From the NCBI RefSeq assembly GCF_009811795.1, contig NZ_BLJE01000006.1:152871-216870 (forward strand): a stretch of 64,000 bases of DNA. The letters are read 5' to 3'. The translations under genes were made by a program, and so were the position numbers. The DNA is from Litoreibacter roseus (GTDB lineage: Bacteria; Pseudomonadota; Alphaproteobacteria; Rhodobacterales; Rhodobacteraceae). Positions 44,826 through 57,011 of this stretch are shown here, piece by piece (the stretch's first letter is position 1; the number at the start of each line of letters is the position of its first letter). The notes beneath the pieces are model-generated. The model saw only the letters and a list, made by a program, of their open reading frames with translations. It was not told where the DNA came from and made no database searches.

Positions 44826-45560
44826 ATGTTCGCGGTTCTGAAAACCGGCGGCAAGCAGTACAAGGTCGCGGCAGGCGACATTCTGCGGGTCGAAAAACTG
44901 GACGCCACCGCCGGTGAGAAAGTCCAGTTCAACGAAGTTCTGATGCTGGGTGGCGACAATCCTGTGATGGGTGTGCCGCTTGTGGATGATGCAGGCGTTC
45001 AGGCCGAAGTCATTGACCAGATCAAAGGCGAGAAGGTTATCCATTTCGTCAAGCGCCGCCGGAAGCACGGCTCCAAGCGCACGAAGGGCCATCGTCAGCA
45101 GCTGACACTGTTGCGGGTGACGGATATCCTTGAGAAGGGCGCTGGCAAGTCCGGCATCAAAGCCGCGGTTGGCGGTGCAGGTCTGGCCTTGGCAAGCGTG
45201 ACGGACGGTCGCTACGCGAAGAACAGGTCCGAGCAGGCCGAGATGAAGAAGCGCGTCGAAACCGGGGAAGCCCCTGAGAAGTCAGCGACCAAAACAGCCG
45301 AGCCCAAGAAGGCTGCTGCAAAAAAGGCTGCGCCAAAGAAAGCGGCGAAGGCCGATGAGGGTGCAGACGATCTCAAGAAGCTGTCTGGTGTTGGCCCAGC
45401 CCTTGAGAAGAAGCTGAATGAGGCTGGCGTAACCACGTTCGCCCAGATCGCAGCATGGACCGAAGACGACGTTGCTGCTATGGACGAGAAATTGTCATTC
45501 AAAGGCCGGATCGAGCGCGAAGGCTGGATCGATCAAGCCAAAGATATGGCTAAAGGCTAA
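44826..45560 (+). CDS. rplU: 50S ribosomal protein L21 with C-terminal helix-hairpin-helix extension
   Basis: The first 105 residues are L21 ([14 protein letters not shown], then [21 protein letters not shown]). A lysine/alanine-rich linker (about 106-180, with [15 protein letters not shown]) leads to a helix-hairpin-helix domain at 182-244 ([19 protein letters not shown] and [11 protein letters not shown]). Total 244 residues, against about 103 in E. coli; the extension is found in Rhodobacterales. The ATG at 44826 follows AAAAGGTAAG; an in-frame ATG at 44763 adds unlikely residues. rpmA follows after 12 bases. Confidence 0.95.
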   Translation: MFAVLKTGGKQYKVAAGDILRVEKLDATAGEKVQFNEVLMLGGDNPVMGVPLVDDAGVQAEVIDQIKGEKVIHFVKRRRKHGSKRTKGHRQQLTLLRVTDILEKGAGKSGIKAAVGGAGLALASVTDGRYAKNRSEQAEMKKRVETGEAPEKSATKTAEPKKAAAKKAAPKKAAKADEGADDLKKLSGVGPALEKKLNEAGVTTFAQIAAWTEDDVAAMDEKLSFKGRIEREGWIDQAKDMAKG

Positions 45561-45572
45561 GGAGAGAGCGAG

Positions 45573-45842
45573 ATGGCACATAAGAAAGCAGGCGGTTCCT
45601 CCCGCAACGGCCGCGACTCAGCTGGTCGCCGCCTTGGTGTAAAGAAATTCGGCGGCGAAGCCGTTATTCCAGGTAACATCATCTGCCGCCAACGCGGCAC
45701 GAAATGGTGGCCGGGCGAGGGTGTTGGCATGGGCAAGGATCACACAATCTTCGCGACTGTCGATGGTTCCGTCAAATTCCACAAAGGCCTCAAAGGCCGC
45801 ACCTTTATTTCGGTTCTCCCAGTGGCGGAGGCCGCTGAATAA
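45573..45842 (+). CDS. rpmA: 50S ribosomal protein L27
   Basis: An 89-residue protein with the canonical N terminus [20 protein letters not shown] and the block [21 protein letters not shown], in which Trp pairs replace the more common FHPG. It lies at the peptidyl-transferase centre. AGGAGAGAGCG precedes the ATG. It forms an operon with rplU and ends at a strong terminator. Confidence 0.98.
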   Translation: MAHKKAGGSSRNGRDSAGRRLGVKKFGGEAVIPGNIICRQRGTKWWPGEGVGMGKDHTIFATVDGSVKFHKGLKGRTFISVLPVAEAAE

Positions 45843-45869
45843 GCCGAAACCCAGAGGTTAGCACATTCA

Positions 45870-45904
45870 GGGATCGGCGAGACCGCCGGTCCCTTTTCTT
45901 TTTT
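45870..45904 (+). terminator. Terminator of rplU-rpmA
   Basis: A ten-pair stem with one G-T pair (45870-45879 with 45884-45893) has a four-base loop, followed by TTTTCTTTTTT. It is among the strongest terminators in the window. Confidence 0.9.
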
Positions 45905-45921
45905 GTAAAGGACGCTGAAAC

Positions 45922-46524
45922 ATGGGCGTCGCAGTCTTGAATTTCTCGATTTTCGCGGCCTCTCAGGTGGGAACACCGGGACCCGCGAATATGGCTCTGC
46001 TTGCAACCGGCGCACGCTATGGGTTGCGGGCCGCTTTGCCATTCGTCGCGGGCGTTGCCTTGGGAAAGCAGTTGATCATCTGGCCCATCGGGCTGGGCCT
46101 GATGGAGCTGGCAGCGCGCGCGCCTTGGATTTTCGAGACTCTGAAATGGATTTCGGCGGCCTATATCATCTGGTTGGCGTGGCGTGTGGCGAACATGCGC
46201 TTGTCAGTCGGCGAGGTTTCGAGCGCACCGGGGTTCTTTGCCGGCCTCATCGTACATCCGCTCAATCCGAAAGCGTGGGCCATGATTACAGCGGGTTTTA
46301 CAGGTTTTGTCGAACCCGGAACGCCCGCTTTGCAAGCCACCGCCACAATAGCGGCAATATTGTTGGCTAGTCAGGCGCTGCTTCATCCGATTTGGACCTA
46401 TGGCGGGGAATGGATCGCCGCCACCGTCGCAGGGACCGGGGCGGAGCGGTATTTAATGTGGACGCTGGCGGGGTTAACCGTCGCGAGTGTCTTGTTTGTG
46501 CTTTTCGCAGGAGGACTATCATGA
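45922..46524 (+). CDS. LysE family amino-acid exporter
   Basis: A 200-residue, six-helix membrane protein of the LysE/RhtB superfamily. The N-terminal signature ASQVGTPGPANMALLATGARYG, with the conserved PGP, and the later HPLNPKAWAM motif are both present. The substrate is probably an amino acid or related metabolite. AAGGA is upstream. The stop overlaps the following acetyltransferase start (ATGA), the first of a chain of overlaps that runs to proB. Confidence 0.9.
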   Translation: MGVAVLNFSIFAASQVGTPGPANMALLATGARYGLRAALPFVAGVALGKQLIIWPIGLGLMELAARAPWIFETLKWISAAYIIWLAWRVANMRLSVGEVSSAPGFFAGLIVHPLNPKAWAMITAGFTGFVEPGTPALQATATIAAILLASQALLHPIWTYGGEWIAATVAGTGAERYLMWTLAGLTVASVLFVLFAGGLS

Positions 46525-47029
46525 GCTTTGAGAACGTCATCAAACAGGCAACCATCCCAGTCGATGGATTTGTGCTGCGACCGCTCCAACGCTCTGATGC
46601 AGGCCCGATCAGCCTATATGCCGCCGATGAACGTGTCGCGCGCGCCACGACCAGCATCCCGCATCCTTTACCGCCGGGCAGCACCGAAAGCCTTATTGCG
46701 CGGGCGCTCGCGGCGGACCGGACGGAAGATATCTGGGCGATAGATTCCTCAGACGATCAGTCGGAAGTTCTGGGTGTGATCGGTTTGAAGCGGATGGATC
46801 GCGAACAGTCGGAAATCGGCTATTGGGTGGCTCCGCTTTTGTGGAACAACGGCATCGCCTCAAAGGCAGTTGAGGCCATAGTCGGCGCAAACCCGCAAGC
46901 ATGTCGGACGATCTTTGGATCGGTCTTTCAGGACAATCCGGCATCGGCCAGAGTTCTGACAAATGCTGGGTTCAGCTACATCGGCGACGCCGAGGCGTTT
47001 TCGGTCGCCCGAGATGCGACGGTGCCAAC

Positions 47030-47057
<28 letters not shown>
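46521..47057 (+). CDS. GNAT family N-acetyltransferase
   Basis: A 178-residue acetyltransferase of the RimJ/RimL type. Visible are FVLRPLQRSDAGPISLY, IGYWVAPLLWNNGIASKAVEAI (acetyl-CoA loop; the usual QGxGxA is NNGIA) and the final VFQDNPASARVLTNAGF. AGGAGGA lies eight bases before the ATG at 46521. It overlaps LysE by four bases and the next acetyltransferase by 28 bases. The substrate is unknown. Confidence 0.88.
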
Positions 47058-50225
<3,168 letters not shown>

Positions 50226-50282
50226 CCTCCGATCTGCTGAGACTATACTGACTGCAATCCACATCCTCTAAGGGTCCTGATA

Positions 50283-51548
50283 ATGAAAGACATGGACAAC
50301 ATCCCCGCCGTGATGCGCGAGATCGGTCAGCGCGCGAAGGCCGCTGCCGAGATCCTGTCCTACGCCAGCGCCGAGCGGAAGCACGCAGCCCTGATCGGCG
50401 CAGCAGATGCTGTCTGGGCCGCGCGTGATCGAATTATAGAAGCGAACCTGCTCGATCTTGAATACGGGCGCGACAAGGGCCTGTCCGACGCCATGATGGA
50501 TCGGTTGATGCTGAACGAGAATCGCGTGCGTGCGATTGTGGACAGTCTGAGAAGTGTCGCTGCGCAGAAAGATCCCGTAGGCGAGACGATAACCGAATGG
50601 GATATGGCCAGTGGGCTTCATATCAAGCGCGTCCGGACGCCTCTGGGCGTTATAGGCGTGATCTACGAAAGCCGTCCGAATGTGACCGCGGACGCAGGCG
50701 CACTTTGTTTGAAATCCGGGAATGCGGTCATTCTGCGCGGCGGATCCGAGAGCTTCCATTCCTCTCAAGCTATTCACGGCGCAATGGTCGAGGGTCTGAC
50801 ATGCGCCAATCTGCCAGAAGATGCCATTCAGCTCGTTCCAACCCGCGACCGGGAGGCCGTGTCTGAGATGCTGAAGGCGACGGAGTTTATTGATGTGATT
50901 GTGCCCCGGGGTGGCAAAGGGCTTGTCGGGCTCGTCCAGCGCGAAGCACGCGTGCCGGTCTTCGCCCATCTTGAGGGCATCGTTCACATCTATATCGACA
51001 AGGATGCAGACCCGGAGAAAACACGGCGTGTTGTCCTCAACGCAAAAACACGGCGAACTGGCATCTGCGGCGCGGCGGAGTGCCTTTTGATCCACGAGGA
51101 CGTCGTGGACACGATCGGTCAGGATGTCATCCGGGCGCTGCTGGAAAAAGGCGTGACGGTCGATGCGGATCTGAAGTTGCAGGATATCGATGGTACCGTT
51201 GCCGCAACAGCGGACGATTGGGGCAAGGAATATCTGGACATGGAGATTGCGGCGAAAACCGTCAGCTCCGTCGAGGACGCGATTGCCCACATTCGAACCT
51301 ATGGCTCGAACCACACCGATTGCATCATGACCGAAAACCAGAGCGCCGCGGACCTTTTTATGACGCGGCTCGACAGCGCGATCCTGATGCACAACGCCTC
51401 GACGCAATTCGCGGATGGGGGCGAGTTTGGCATGGGGGCCGAGATTGGAATCGCGACGGGTAAGATGCATGCCCGTGGTCCTGTCGGCGCCGAACAGCTG
51501 ACAAGCTTCAAATACATCGTGACAGGCGACGGAACCATCCGACCATGA
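50283..51548 (+). CDS. proA: Gamma-glutamyl phosphate reductase
   Basis: Second step of proline synthesis: NADPH-dependent reduction of glutamyl phosphate to the semialdehyde. The 421-residue protein has [45 protein letters not shown], the catalytic cysteine in [12 protein letters not shown] and [15 protein letters not shown] near the end. GGGTCCTGATA precedes the ATG at 50283; a second ATG lies nine bases on. Its stop overlaps the next gene by four bases. Confidence 0.97.
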   Translation: MKDMDNIPAVMREIGQRAKAAAEILSYASAERKHAALIGAADAVWAARDRIIEANLLDLEYGRDKGLSDAMMDRLMLNENRVRAIVDSLRSVAAQKDPVGETITEWDMASGLHIKRVRTPLGVIGVIYESRPNVTADAGALCLKSGNAVILRGGSESFHSSQAIHGAMVEGLTCANLPEDAIQLVPTRDREAVSEMLKATEFIDVIVPRGGKGLVGLVQREARVPVFAHLEGIVHIYIDKDADPEKTRRVVLNAKTRRTGICGAAECLLIHEDVVDTIGQDVIRALLEKGVTVDADLKLQDIDGTVAATADDWGKEYLDMEIAAKTVSSVEDAIAHIRTYGSNHTDCIMTENQSAADLFMTRLDSAILMHNASTQFADGGEFGMGAEIGIATGKMHARGPVGAEQLTSFKYIVTGDGTIRP

Positions 51549-52726
51549 CAGCAGACATTCCCGCGAACCTCGTGCGCCGCACCGCATTCCCAAGCAGTGT
51601 AAGCCGTTCGGTTGTCACGCCCCTGCAACCGTCTGTTGTATATGCGTCACCCGATCCCGATGCGCTTGATGATCAATACGAAGGCCGCGCGTTCGGATAC
51701 ACCTATTCCCGGGAAGGTCATCCCAACGCGACGGTTCTGGCGCAGAAGATTGATGCGCTTGAAGGGGCCGAAGGCGGCTGGATCACCGCCTCTGGCATGG
51801 CCGCTGTTACAGCGACGATGCTTGGACTTCTTAAACAGGGCGACCACATCGTCGGCGGCGACCAGCTTTATGGTCGTTCGTTGCGGATGCTGACCCAGGA
51901 CTTGCCGCGATATGGAATAACGGCGAGCTTCGCGGATCCCACCGATGCAGCGGCGGTTGAAGCCGCCGTGACGCCCAGCACCAAGCTCATTTTGGTGGAG
52001 GTCGTGTCGAACCCAACGCTCCGTGTCGCGGATATGGAGGCCATCGCCGAAATTGCAAAGCGCCATCGGCTGGTTCTCGTTGTGGACAACACCTTCACAA
52101 CGCCCCGGGCGTACCGTCCATTTGACCATGGCGCGGACGTCGTCATTCACTCGGTGACAAAGCTTCTTGCGGGGCATTCCGATGCGATGCTGGGCTATGT
52201 GGCGGCCAAAGACGCTGATCATCGCGCCGCGATTGACGGCACGATTGTCACGCTGGGTCTTACGCCAAGCCCCTATGATTGCTGGATGGCTGAGCGCGGT
52301 CTCATGTCTTTCCATCTTCGCTACGACCGGGCCGAGGAAAACGCGGCCCTTCTGGCAGAGCATCTAGCCGGATTCGAAAAGGTCGCCCGTGTGCTCTATC
52401 CCGGACGGCCGGACCACCCCGATCACAACCGTGCAGGCGTTTTGCTGGGGCCGCGGTTCGGCAACATGGTGAGTTTCGAGGTTTTAGGTGGACGGGATGC
52501 GGCCAATGCGCTGACCCGTGCGATGCCCGACATGGCCTTCGCCCCGACCTTGGGCGACATCGGAACCACCCTCAGCCACGCCGCGTCATCCTCTCACAGG
52601 GGACTGACGCCGGACGGACGCCAGGCTTTGGGGATCATGGAAGGGTTCTTCCGTATCTCTGTTGGGGTGGAGGACATCACCTTGCTGCGCGAAGAGTTTT
52701 CGCGCGGACTGGCGGCACTGGCCTAG
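51545..52726 (+). CDS. PLP-dependent Cys/Met metabolism enzyme, cystathionine gamma-synthase family
   Basis: A 393-residue fold-type I enzyme. The PLP lysine is Lys206 in [16 protein letters not shown], with VDNTF at 180-184 holding the ring-binding aspartate; YSREGHPN and TASGMAAV are further family motifs. The group includes cystathionine gamma-synthase, beta- and gamma-lyases and O-acetylhomoserine sulfhydrylase; sequence alone does not decide. It overlaps proA (ATGA), so it is co-expressed with proline synthesis genes. It converges with a small gene by four bases. Confidence 0.88.
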   Translation: MTADIPANLVRRTAFPSSVSRSVVTPLQPSVVYASPDPDALDDQYEGRAFGYTYSREGHPNATVLAQKIDALEGAEGGWITASGMAAVTATMLGLLKQGDHIVGGDQLYGRSLRMLTQDLPRYGITASFADPTDAAAVEAAVTPSTKLILVEVVSNPTLRVADMEAIAEIAKRHRLVLVVDNTFTTPRAYRPFDHGADVVIHSVTKLLAGHSDAMLGYVAAKDADHRAAIDGTIVTLGLTPSPYDCWMAERGLMSFHLRYDRAEENAALLAEHLAGFEKVARVLYPGRPDHPDHNRAGVLLGPRFGNMVSFEVLGGRDAANALTRAMPDMAFAPTLGDIGTTLSHAASSSHRGLTPDGRQALGIMEGFFRISVGVEDITLLREEFSRGLAALA

Positions 52727-53187
52727 ATCAGCGCCCGGGACACCGGCGCAAGATCTACTATCATGCCCTTGGCATATGCCTGCAATTCGCGCTCCACGAT
52801 CTGCGGGCGGGGCAAGCATGTGCTGAGCACGCGCAGAACGCCGTCGAATTCCAGCGCCGTCAAGACTTTCGCAACATCGACGGCGTCGGAATTGTCGTCA
52901 TGGTTGATCAGAGGCACGACAACGATTTCTGGTGCAAGATGCGCAATCAACTTGCGACACAGTTCCGCAGGCTTCGCAAAGTGCAAAGCACCGTTTGGTG
53001 GCAGATTTGCACTGGCAAGCGTGCCGTAATCTGATGGTGAGAAATTCACGATCAGTATGTTCGGTGCAGTCCAAATGTGAGGGGAAACAAACTCCGGCGC
53101 TGCGGCCGTTTGAATATGGGATACGTGTGAAATGGTATCGTCCTTCGCGTGGCAATCCGAAATACTGATCGTGAAAGAGATGCCCAT
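52723..53187 (-). CDS. Hypothetical protein, possibly receiver-like fold
   Basis: A 154-residue protein that I do not recognise. From about residue 42 the alternation of hydrophobic strands and helices (NILIVNFSPSD, PEIVVVPLINHDDNSDAVDV, FDGVLRVLSTCLP) resembles a receiver-type fold, but the phosphoacceptor pattern is not convincing. It is divergent from phoR (150 bases between starts) and converges with the cystathionine-type gene. Confidence 0.5.
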   Translation of the reverse strand: MGISFTISISDCHAKDDTISHVSHIQTAAAPEFVSPHIWTAPNILIVNFSPSDYGTLASANLPPNGALHFAKPAELCRKLIAHLAPEIVVVPLINHDDNSDAVDVAKVLTALEFDGVLRVLSTCLPRPQIVERELQAYAKGMIVDLAPVSRALI

Positions 53188-53338
53188 CGCAGGTCTGCTT
53201 AATTTCAGCCTCAGGCATCAGCTATACATATCTGTTAAATTTCTGTGATGAAGCAAACAACGCTGGTTTCCCTTACCTTTGCCGCGATATGTGGGGGAAA
53301 TTCACATCTTGGTTCCCCTCGACGTAAGGTCAACTTGA

Positions 53339-54388
53339 GTGCCGTCATCTCCTGATCTCAAAACCGTGCTCTCTGGCCTGCCGTTGCCTGTGCTGATCAT
53401 CGACGAGGCATATCGGATTTCCCATGCGAATCCGGCGGCGATCGAGATGTTTGGCGGCAATGCACTTGGGCTCAACGCGGTTACACTTCTGCGCCAGGCG
53501 CCGGTTCTTGCGGCGATAGATGGGGCGATCCGCGATAATAGAGAGGCTGAAGCACGGTTCCTCTATGCCGGGCTGTCGGGGGAGGTCGCCTACAGGTTTC
53601 GGGCGCGTCCTATTGAAGATGGTTCCGGGCAGAAATGCGGTGCGGTGCTCAGCTTCGAAGATCACAGCCGCGTTGAAGAGTCCGAAAACATCCGCCGCGA
53701 TTTTGTGGCCAACATCAGCCATGAGTTGCGGACGCCGCTGACGGGCTTGACTGGCTTCATCGAAACGCTCCGCACAACGGCGCGTGATGATCCGGCGGCC
53801 CGCGATCGGTTTCTTGAGATCATGGAGGCCGAGGCCCGCAGAATGGGGCGCTTGGTTTCTGACTTGATGTCGCTGAGCCGCGTCGAGGCCGATGAGCGGG
53901 TGCGTCCGCGCGATCTGGTTGATGTCTGCGCCGTTCTGCGATCAGTTGTGGCCACGCTCGAGGGGAAACTTGCAGAGGCGGATGTTTCGGTCGAGACCGC
54001 TGGGATCGACAAATCTCATCAGGTGTTGGGCGACAGGGACCAACTGATCCAGTTGTTTCTCAATCTCATCGAAAACGCGATCAAATACGGCAGCGCAGGA
54101 CGCGTCATTCATCTGTCTGTCGTCGCCGTTGCGCGCGATCATACTTTGCGATGCCCTGCCGTTCGGATTGACGTACGTGACGAGGGGCCGGGAATCGACC
54201 CGTTGCACTTGCCGAGGCTGACCGAGCGATTCTACCGAATTGACGACCACAGATCGCGTGAAATGGGCGGAACCGGACTGGGCCTTGCCATTGTGAAGCA
54301 TATAGTCAATCGGCACCGGGGGCGATTAAAAATCAATTCAAAACAGGGTGTTGGAACGACATTCTCCGTGATTATTCCGGCTGGCTGA
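53339..54388 (+). CDS. phoR: Phosphate regulon sensor histidine kinase PhoR, cytoplasmic form
   Basis: A 349-residue kinase with a PAS domain (about 8-110), H box with His128 (DFVANISHELRTPLTGL), N box NLIENAIKYG and ATP motifs DEGPGID and GTGLGLAIVKHI. It lacks the membrane segments of E. coli PhoR, so it must sense through cytoplasmic partners such as PhoU and PstB. The start is a GTG preceded by AAGGT. It heads the phoR-pst-phoU-phoB cluster, which has a separate Pho-box promoter at pstS. Confidence 0.93.
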   Translation: MPSSPDLKTVLSGLPLPVLIIDEAYRISHANPAAIEMFGGNALGLNAVTLLRQAPVLAAIDGAIRDNREAEARFLYAGLSGEVAYRFRARPIEDGSGQKCGAVLSFEDHSRVEESENIRRDFVANISHELRTPLTGLTGFIETLRTTARDDPAARDRFLEIMEAEARRMGRLVSDLMSLSRVEADERVRPRDLVDVCAVLRSVVATLEGKLAEADVSVETAGIDKSHQVLGDRDQLIQLFLNLIENAIKYGSAGRVIHLSVVAVARDHTLRCPAVRIDVRDEGPGIDPLHLPRLTERFYRIDDHRSREMGGTGLGLAIVKHIVNRHRGRLKINSKQGVGTTFSVIIPAG

Positions 54389-54414
54389 CGACGAATTTAG
54401 GATTTGTCGAGCGG

Positions 54415-54447
54415 TGTCATAAAACTCTTACAAAAGCGTCACAAAAG
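54415..54447 (+). promoter_or_regulatory. Pho box: three 11-bp PhoB repeats before pstS
   Basis: Three direct units with an 11-base period: TGTCATAAAAC (54415-54425), TCTTACAAAAG (54426-54436) and CGTCACAAAAG (54437-54447). Each has the heptamer plus AAAA spacer of the PhoB consensus; the first is the best match. They lie 84 bases before the pstS ATG, so phosphate starvation should induce the pst operon through PhoB. Confidence 0.85.
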
Positions 54448-54530
54448 GCCAGTGCACAGGCGATAGTCCGGCGCTGTGATGCGCACCGCGGGGGTGTGCA
54501 GATTAGCAAATGACCAAACAGGAGTGACTT

Positions 54531-55514
54531 ATGTCGTTCGTAAAAACCGCTGCATCTGCTGCAATTCTGGCTGCTACAGCCGCCACTGCCGCTGACGCTC
54601 GCGATCAGATCCGTATAGTTGGATCGTCTACAGTTTTCCCTTTCTCGACGGCTGTTGCGGAGCAGTTCGGCCGCACCACCGATTTTCAAACCCCTGTTGT
54701 TGAATCCACCGGATCCGGCGGCGGTCTGAAACTGTTCTGTGCTGGTGTTGGGACAGATCACCCCGACATCACCAACGCATCGCGCCGGATGAAGTCCACC
54801 GAATTTGAGATGTGCCAGCAAAACGGTGTCACGGAAGTAACGGAAGCCGTGATCGGCTATGACGGTATTGTTGTGGCGAACGCTAAGGGCGGTCCCGAGT
54901 TCTCGGTCACGCGCGAACAGCTTGTGGTTGCATTGGCCGAGCAAGGGCCCAAGCCATCAACTTGGGACGAGGTTGACCCGTCTTTGCCCGCGATCAGCAT
55001 CGAAGTGCTTGGTCCGCCCCCATCCTCCGGAACGCGTGACGCGTTTAACGAACTGGTTATGGAAGAGGGCTGCGAAGGCGCTGGCATCGAATGCGAGGGC
55101 ATCGAAATCCGCACGGACGGTGCGTACATCGAGTCCGGCGAGAACGACAACTTGATCGTTTCCAAACTGGAAGCCAACCCGAACGCCTTGGGCGTCTTTG
55201 GTTTCTCGTTCCTCGATCAGAACGCCGACGCGCTGCAAGGCTCTATGGTTGATGGCGTTTTCCCAACGTTCGAAAACATTGCGTCCGGTGACTACCCAGT
55301 GTCCCGCTCACTCTATTTCTACATCAAAAACGCGCATGTGGGCGTCGTTCCTGGCATTCAGGAATACGCCAACGAATTCCTGTCCCCGGCCGCTGCGGGT
55401 GAGGACGGCTACCTTGTTGACAAAGGTTTGATTCCGCTGCCAAAGGATCGCTTTGAAGAGGTGTCCGGCAACATCGAAACGCTGGCGCCGATGACAGGAA
55501 ACGAGTGGAACTGA
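54531..55514 (+). CDS. pstS: Phosphate ABC transporter substrate-binding protein PstS
   Basis: Periplasmic high-affinity phosphate-binding protein, 327 residues with a signal peptide ending near ATAADA. The phosphate-binding motifs GSSTVFPFST and STGSGGG are near the N terminus of the mature protein, and SSGTRDAF is in the middle. AGGAGTG precedes the ATG. It is controlled by the Pho box, and a hairpin behind its stop may favour its expression over the membrane subunits. Confidence 0.96.
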   Translation: MSFVKTAASAAILAATAATAADARDQIRIVGSSTVFPFSTAVAEQFGRTTDFQTPVVESTGSGGGLKLFCAGVGTDHPDITNASRRMKSTEFEMCQQNGVTEVTEAVIGYDGIVVANAKGGPEFSVTREQLVVALAEQGPKPSTWDEVDPSLPAISIEVLGPPPSSGTRDAFNELVMEEGCEGAGIECEGIEIRTDGAYIESGENDNLIVSKLEANPNALGVFGFSFLDQNADALQGSMVDGVFPTFENIASGDYPVSRSLYFYIKNAHVGVVPGIQEYANEFLSPAAAGEDGYLVDKGLIPLPKDRFEEVSGNIETLAPMTGNEWN

Positions 55515-55540
55515 TCCGCTTGATCTAGAGTGAAACAACC

Positions 55541-55565
55541 AAGGGTGGCTGTCACGGCCGCCCTT
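55541..55565 (+). other. Intercistronic stem-loop after pstS
   Basis: Nine pairs with one G-T (55541-55549 with 55557-55565) close a seven-base loop. Only CTGCTTCG follows, so it is not a full terminator. Such hairpins often protect the 3' end of an abundant binding-protein mRNA and lower downstream expression; that role is inferred from position. Confidence 0.45.
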
Positions 55566-55619
55566 CTGCTTCGGGCGCTCCGCAAACGTCCGTAAAACTA
55601 TTCTGATCTTGCCGGGGGC

Positions 55620-56999
55620 ATGATGCTTTCATTTACGTTTGTCCTTGTCGCGGTGGTGTCGGCAGCGTTTTTCGTCCTGGCGCGACAGCGTGCGCAGTCC
55701 ATCGCCGGGGGCACGCCTGCGGTGCTGCATTCCCGCCCGAACTACCATGGTCTGTATGCGCTGCTGGTCTCCGCTTTGGCGGGCATGGCAGTCCTGTTTC
55801 TTGTGGGCGTCACTTGGTCTGTGATGATCGAGCGTGGTCTGACGGCTGATATTCGTGAAGCGGGGCCGGACCTTTCACCGATTGAGATCGAACTTGTTCT
55901 AAGCGACGCTCACGCAATTGCGGACGGACGGCTTGCATCCCGCACGGATCCGTTGCGGGAAGAGATTGCAGCCAAGATATCATCGCAAACGACACTCCAT
56001 GATTATGGCACGCTCATTTTGGCGCTTGGGGCCGCTGCCGGGATGGGGCTTTGGTGTTTGAGATCCGCGGACGCCGGGTGGCGCGCGCGGAACCGGGCCG
56101 AAGGGATCATTCGACGTATCCTGATGGTGATGGCCGCGATCGCGATCGCGACGACAGCGGGGATCGTGCTGTCCCTCATCTTCGAGACCATCAATTTCTT
56201 CAACAACATCGGCTGGCAGATCCACAAGTTTCTCTTTGGAACGACGTGGTCGCCTCTGTCTGGCGTTTCGGCCGGGCAGCTGGATCCGAACCGCGTCGGC
56301 GCCATTCCTCTGTTTGCCGGCACGCTGCTGATTACGGTCATCGCAATGCTGGTGGCTGTCCCCATCGGACTGTTTGCTGCGATTTACCTTTCGGATTTTG
56401 CCAGCAACCGCGTTCGGTCCTGGGCCAAGCCAATGTTGGAAATCTTGGCTGGTATCCCGACGGTCGTGTACGGCTTCTTCGCCGCGATCACGTTGGCGCC
56501 TTTCATTCGTAATTCGGGCGAGAGCATTGGTCTGACAATTGCGTCTGAGTCCGCCTTGGCTGCCGGCATCGTCATGGGGATCATGATCATTCCGTTCATC
56601 TCATCGTTGTCCGACGATGTGATCAATGCAGTCCCCCAGTCCTTGCGAGACGGCTCTTACGGGCTTGGCGCGACGAAAGCGGAAACCATTCGCCAAGTTG
56701 TGTTGCCAGCCGCGTTGCCGGGCATTGTCTCGGCTGTTTTGCTTGGGATTTCGCGCGCGGTCGGCGAAACGATGATCGTGGTGATGGCCGCAGGGCAGGG
56801 GGCGAACCTGACCCTGAACCCGCTTGAGGCTGTTACAACCGTCACGGTCCAGATTGTGATGCTGATCACAGGCGACACCGAAGCCGCAACGGCAGCAGGT
56901 CCGGCCTTCACACTCGGCTTCACACTCTTCTGTGTGACGTTGCTCATGAATGTCGCGGCGCAGCGCATCGTGCGCAAATACCGCGAACTGTACGATTAG
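55620..56999 (+). CDS. pstC: Phosphate ABC transporter permease PstC
   Basis: A 459-residue permease. N-terminal residues 1-90 hold two additional hydrophobic segments; the transport domain follows with GIPTVVYGFFA and the cytoplasmic EAA-type loop SLRDGSYGLGATKAETIRQVVLP. Compared with the roughly 320-residue E. coli protein it has a long N-terminal region with its own periplasmic loop, as is common in this order. The start is the first of two adjacent ATG codons. pstA begins 12 bases later. Confidence 0.94.
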   Translation: MMLSFTFVLVAVVSAAFFVLARQRAQSIAGGTPAVLHSRPNYHGLYALLVSALAGMAVLFLVGVTWSVMIERGLTADIREAGPDLSPIEIELVLSDAHAIADGRLASRTDPLREEIAAKISSQTTLHDYGTLILALGAAAGMGLWCLRSADAGWRARNRAEGIIRRILMVMAAIAIATTAGIVLSLIFETINFFNNIGWQIHKFLFGTTWSPLSGVSAGQLDPNRVGAIPLFAGTLLITVIAMLVAVPIGLFAAIYLSDFASNRVRSWAKPMLEILAGIPTVVYGFFAAITLAPFIRNSGESIGLTIASESALAAGIVMGIMIIPFISSLSDDVINAVPQSLRDGSYGLGATKAETIRQVVLPAALPGIVSAVLLGISRAVGETMIVVMAAGQGANLTLNPLEAVTTVTVQIVMLITGDTEAATAAGPAFTLGFTLFCVTLLMNVAAQRIVRKYRELYD

Positions 57000-57011
57000 G
57001 GGCACGAGACA

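Noticed and set aside
50268..51593. 441-codon minus-strand frame opposite proA
   Set aside because: Antisense to proA with intact catalytic motifs; high His, Arg and Cys content is typical of mirror frames in GC-rich DNA.
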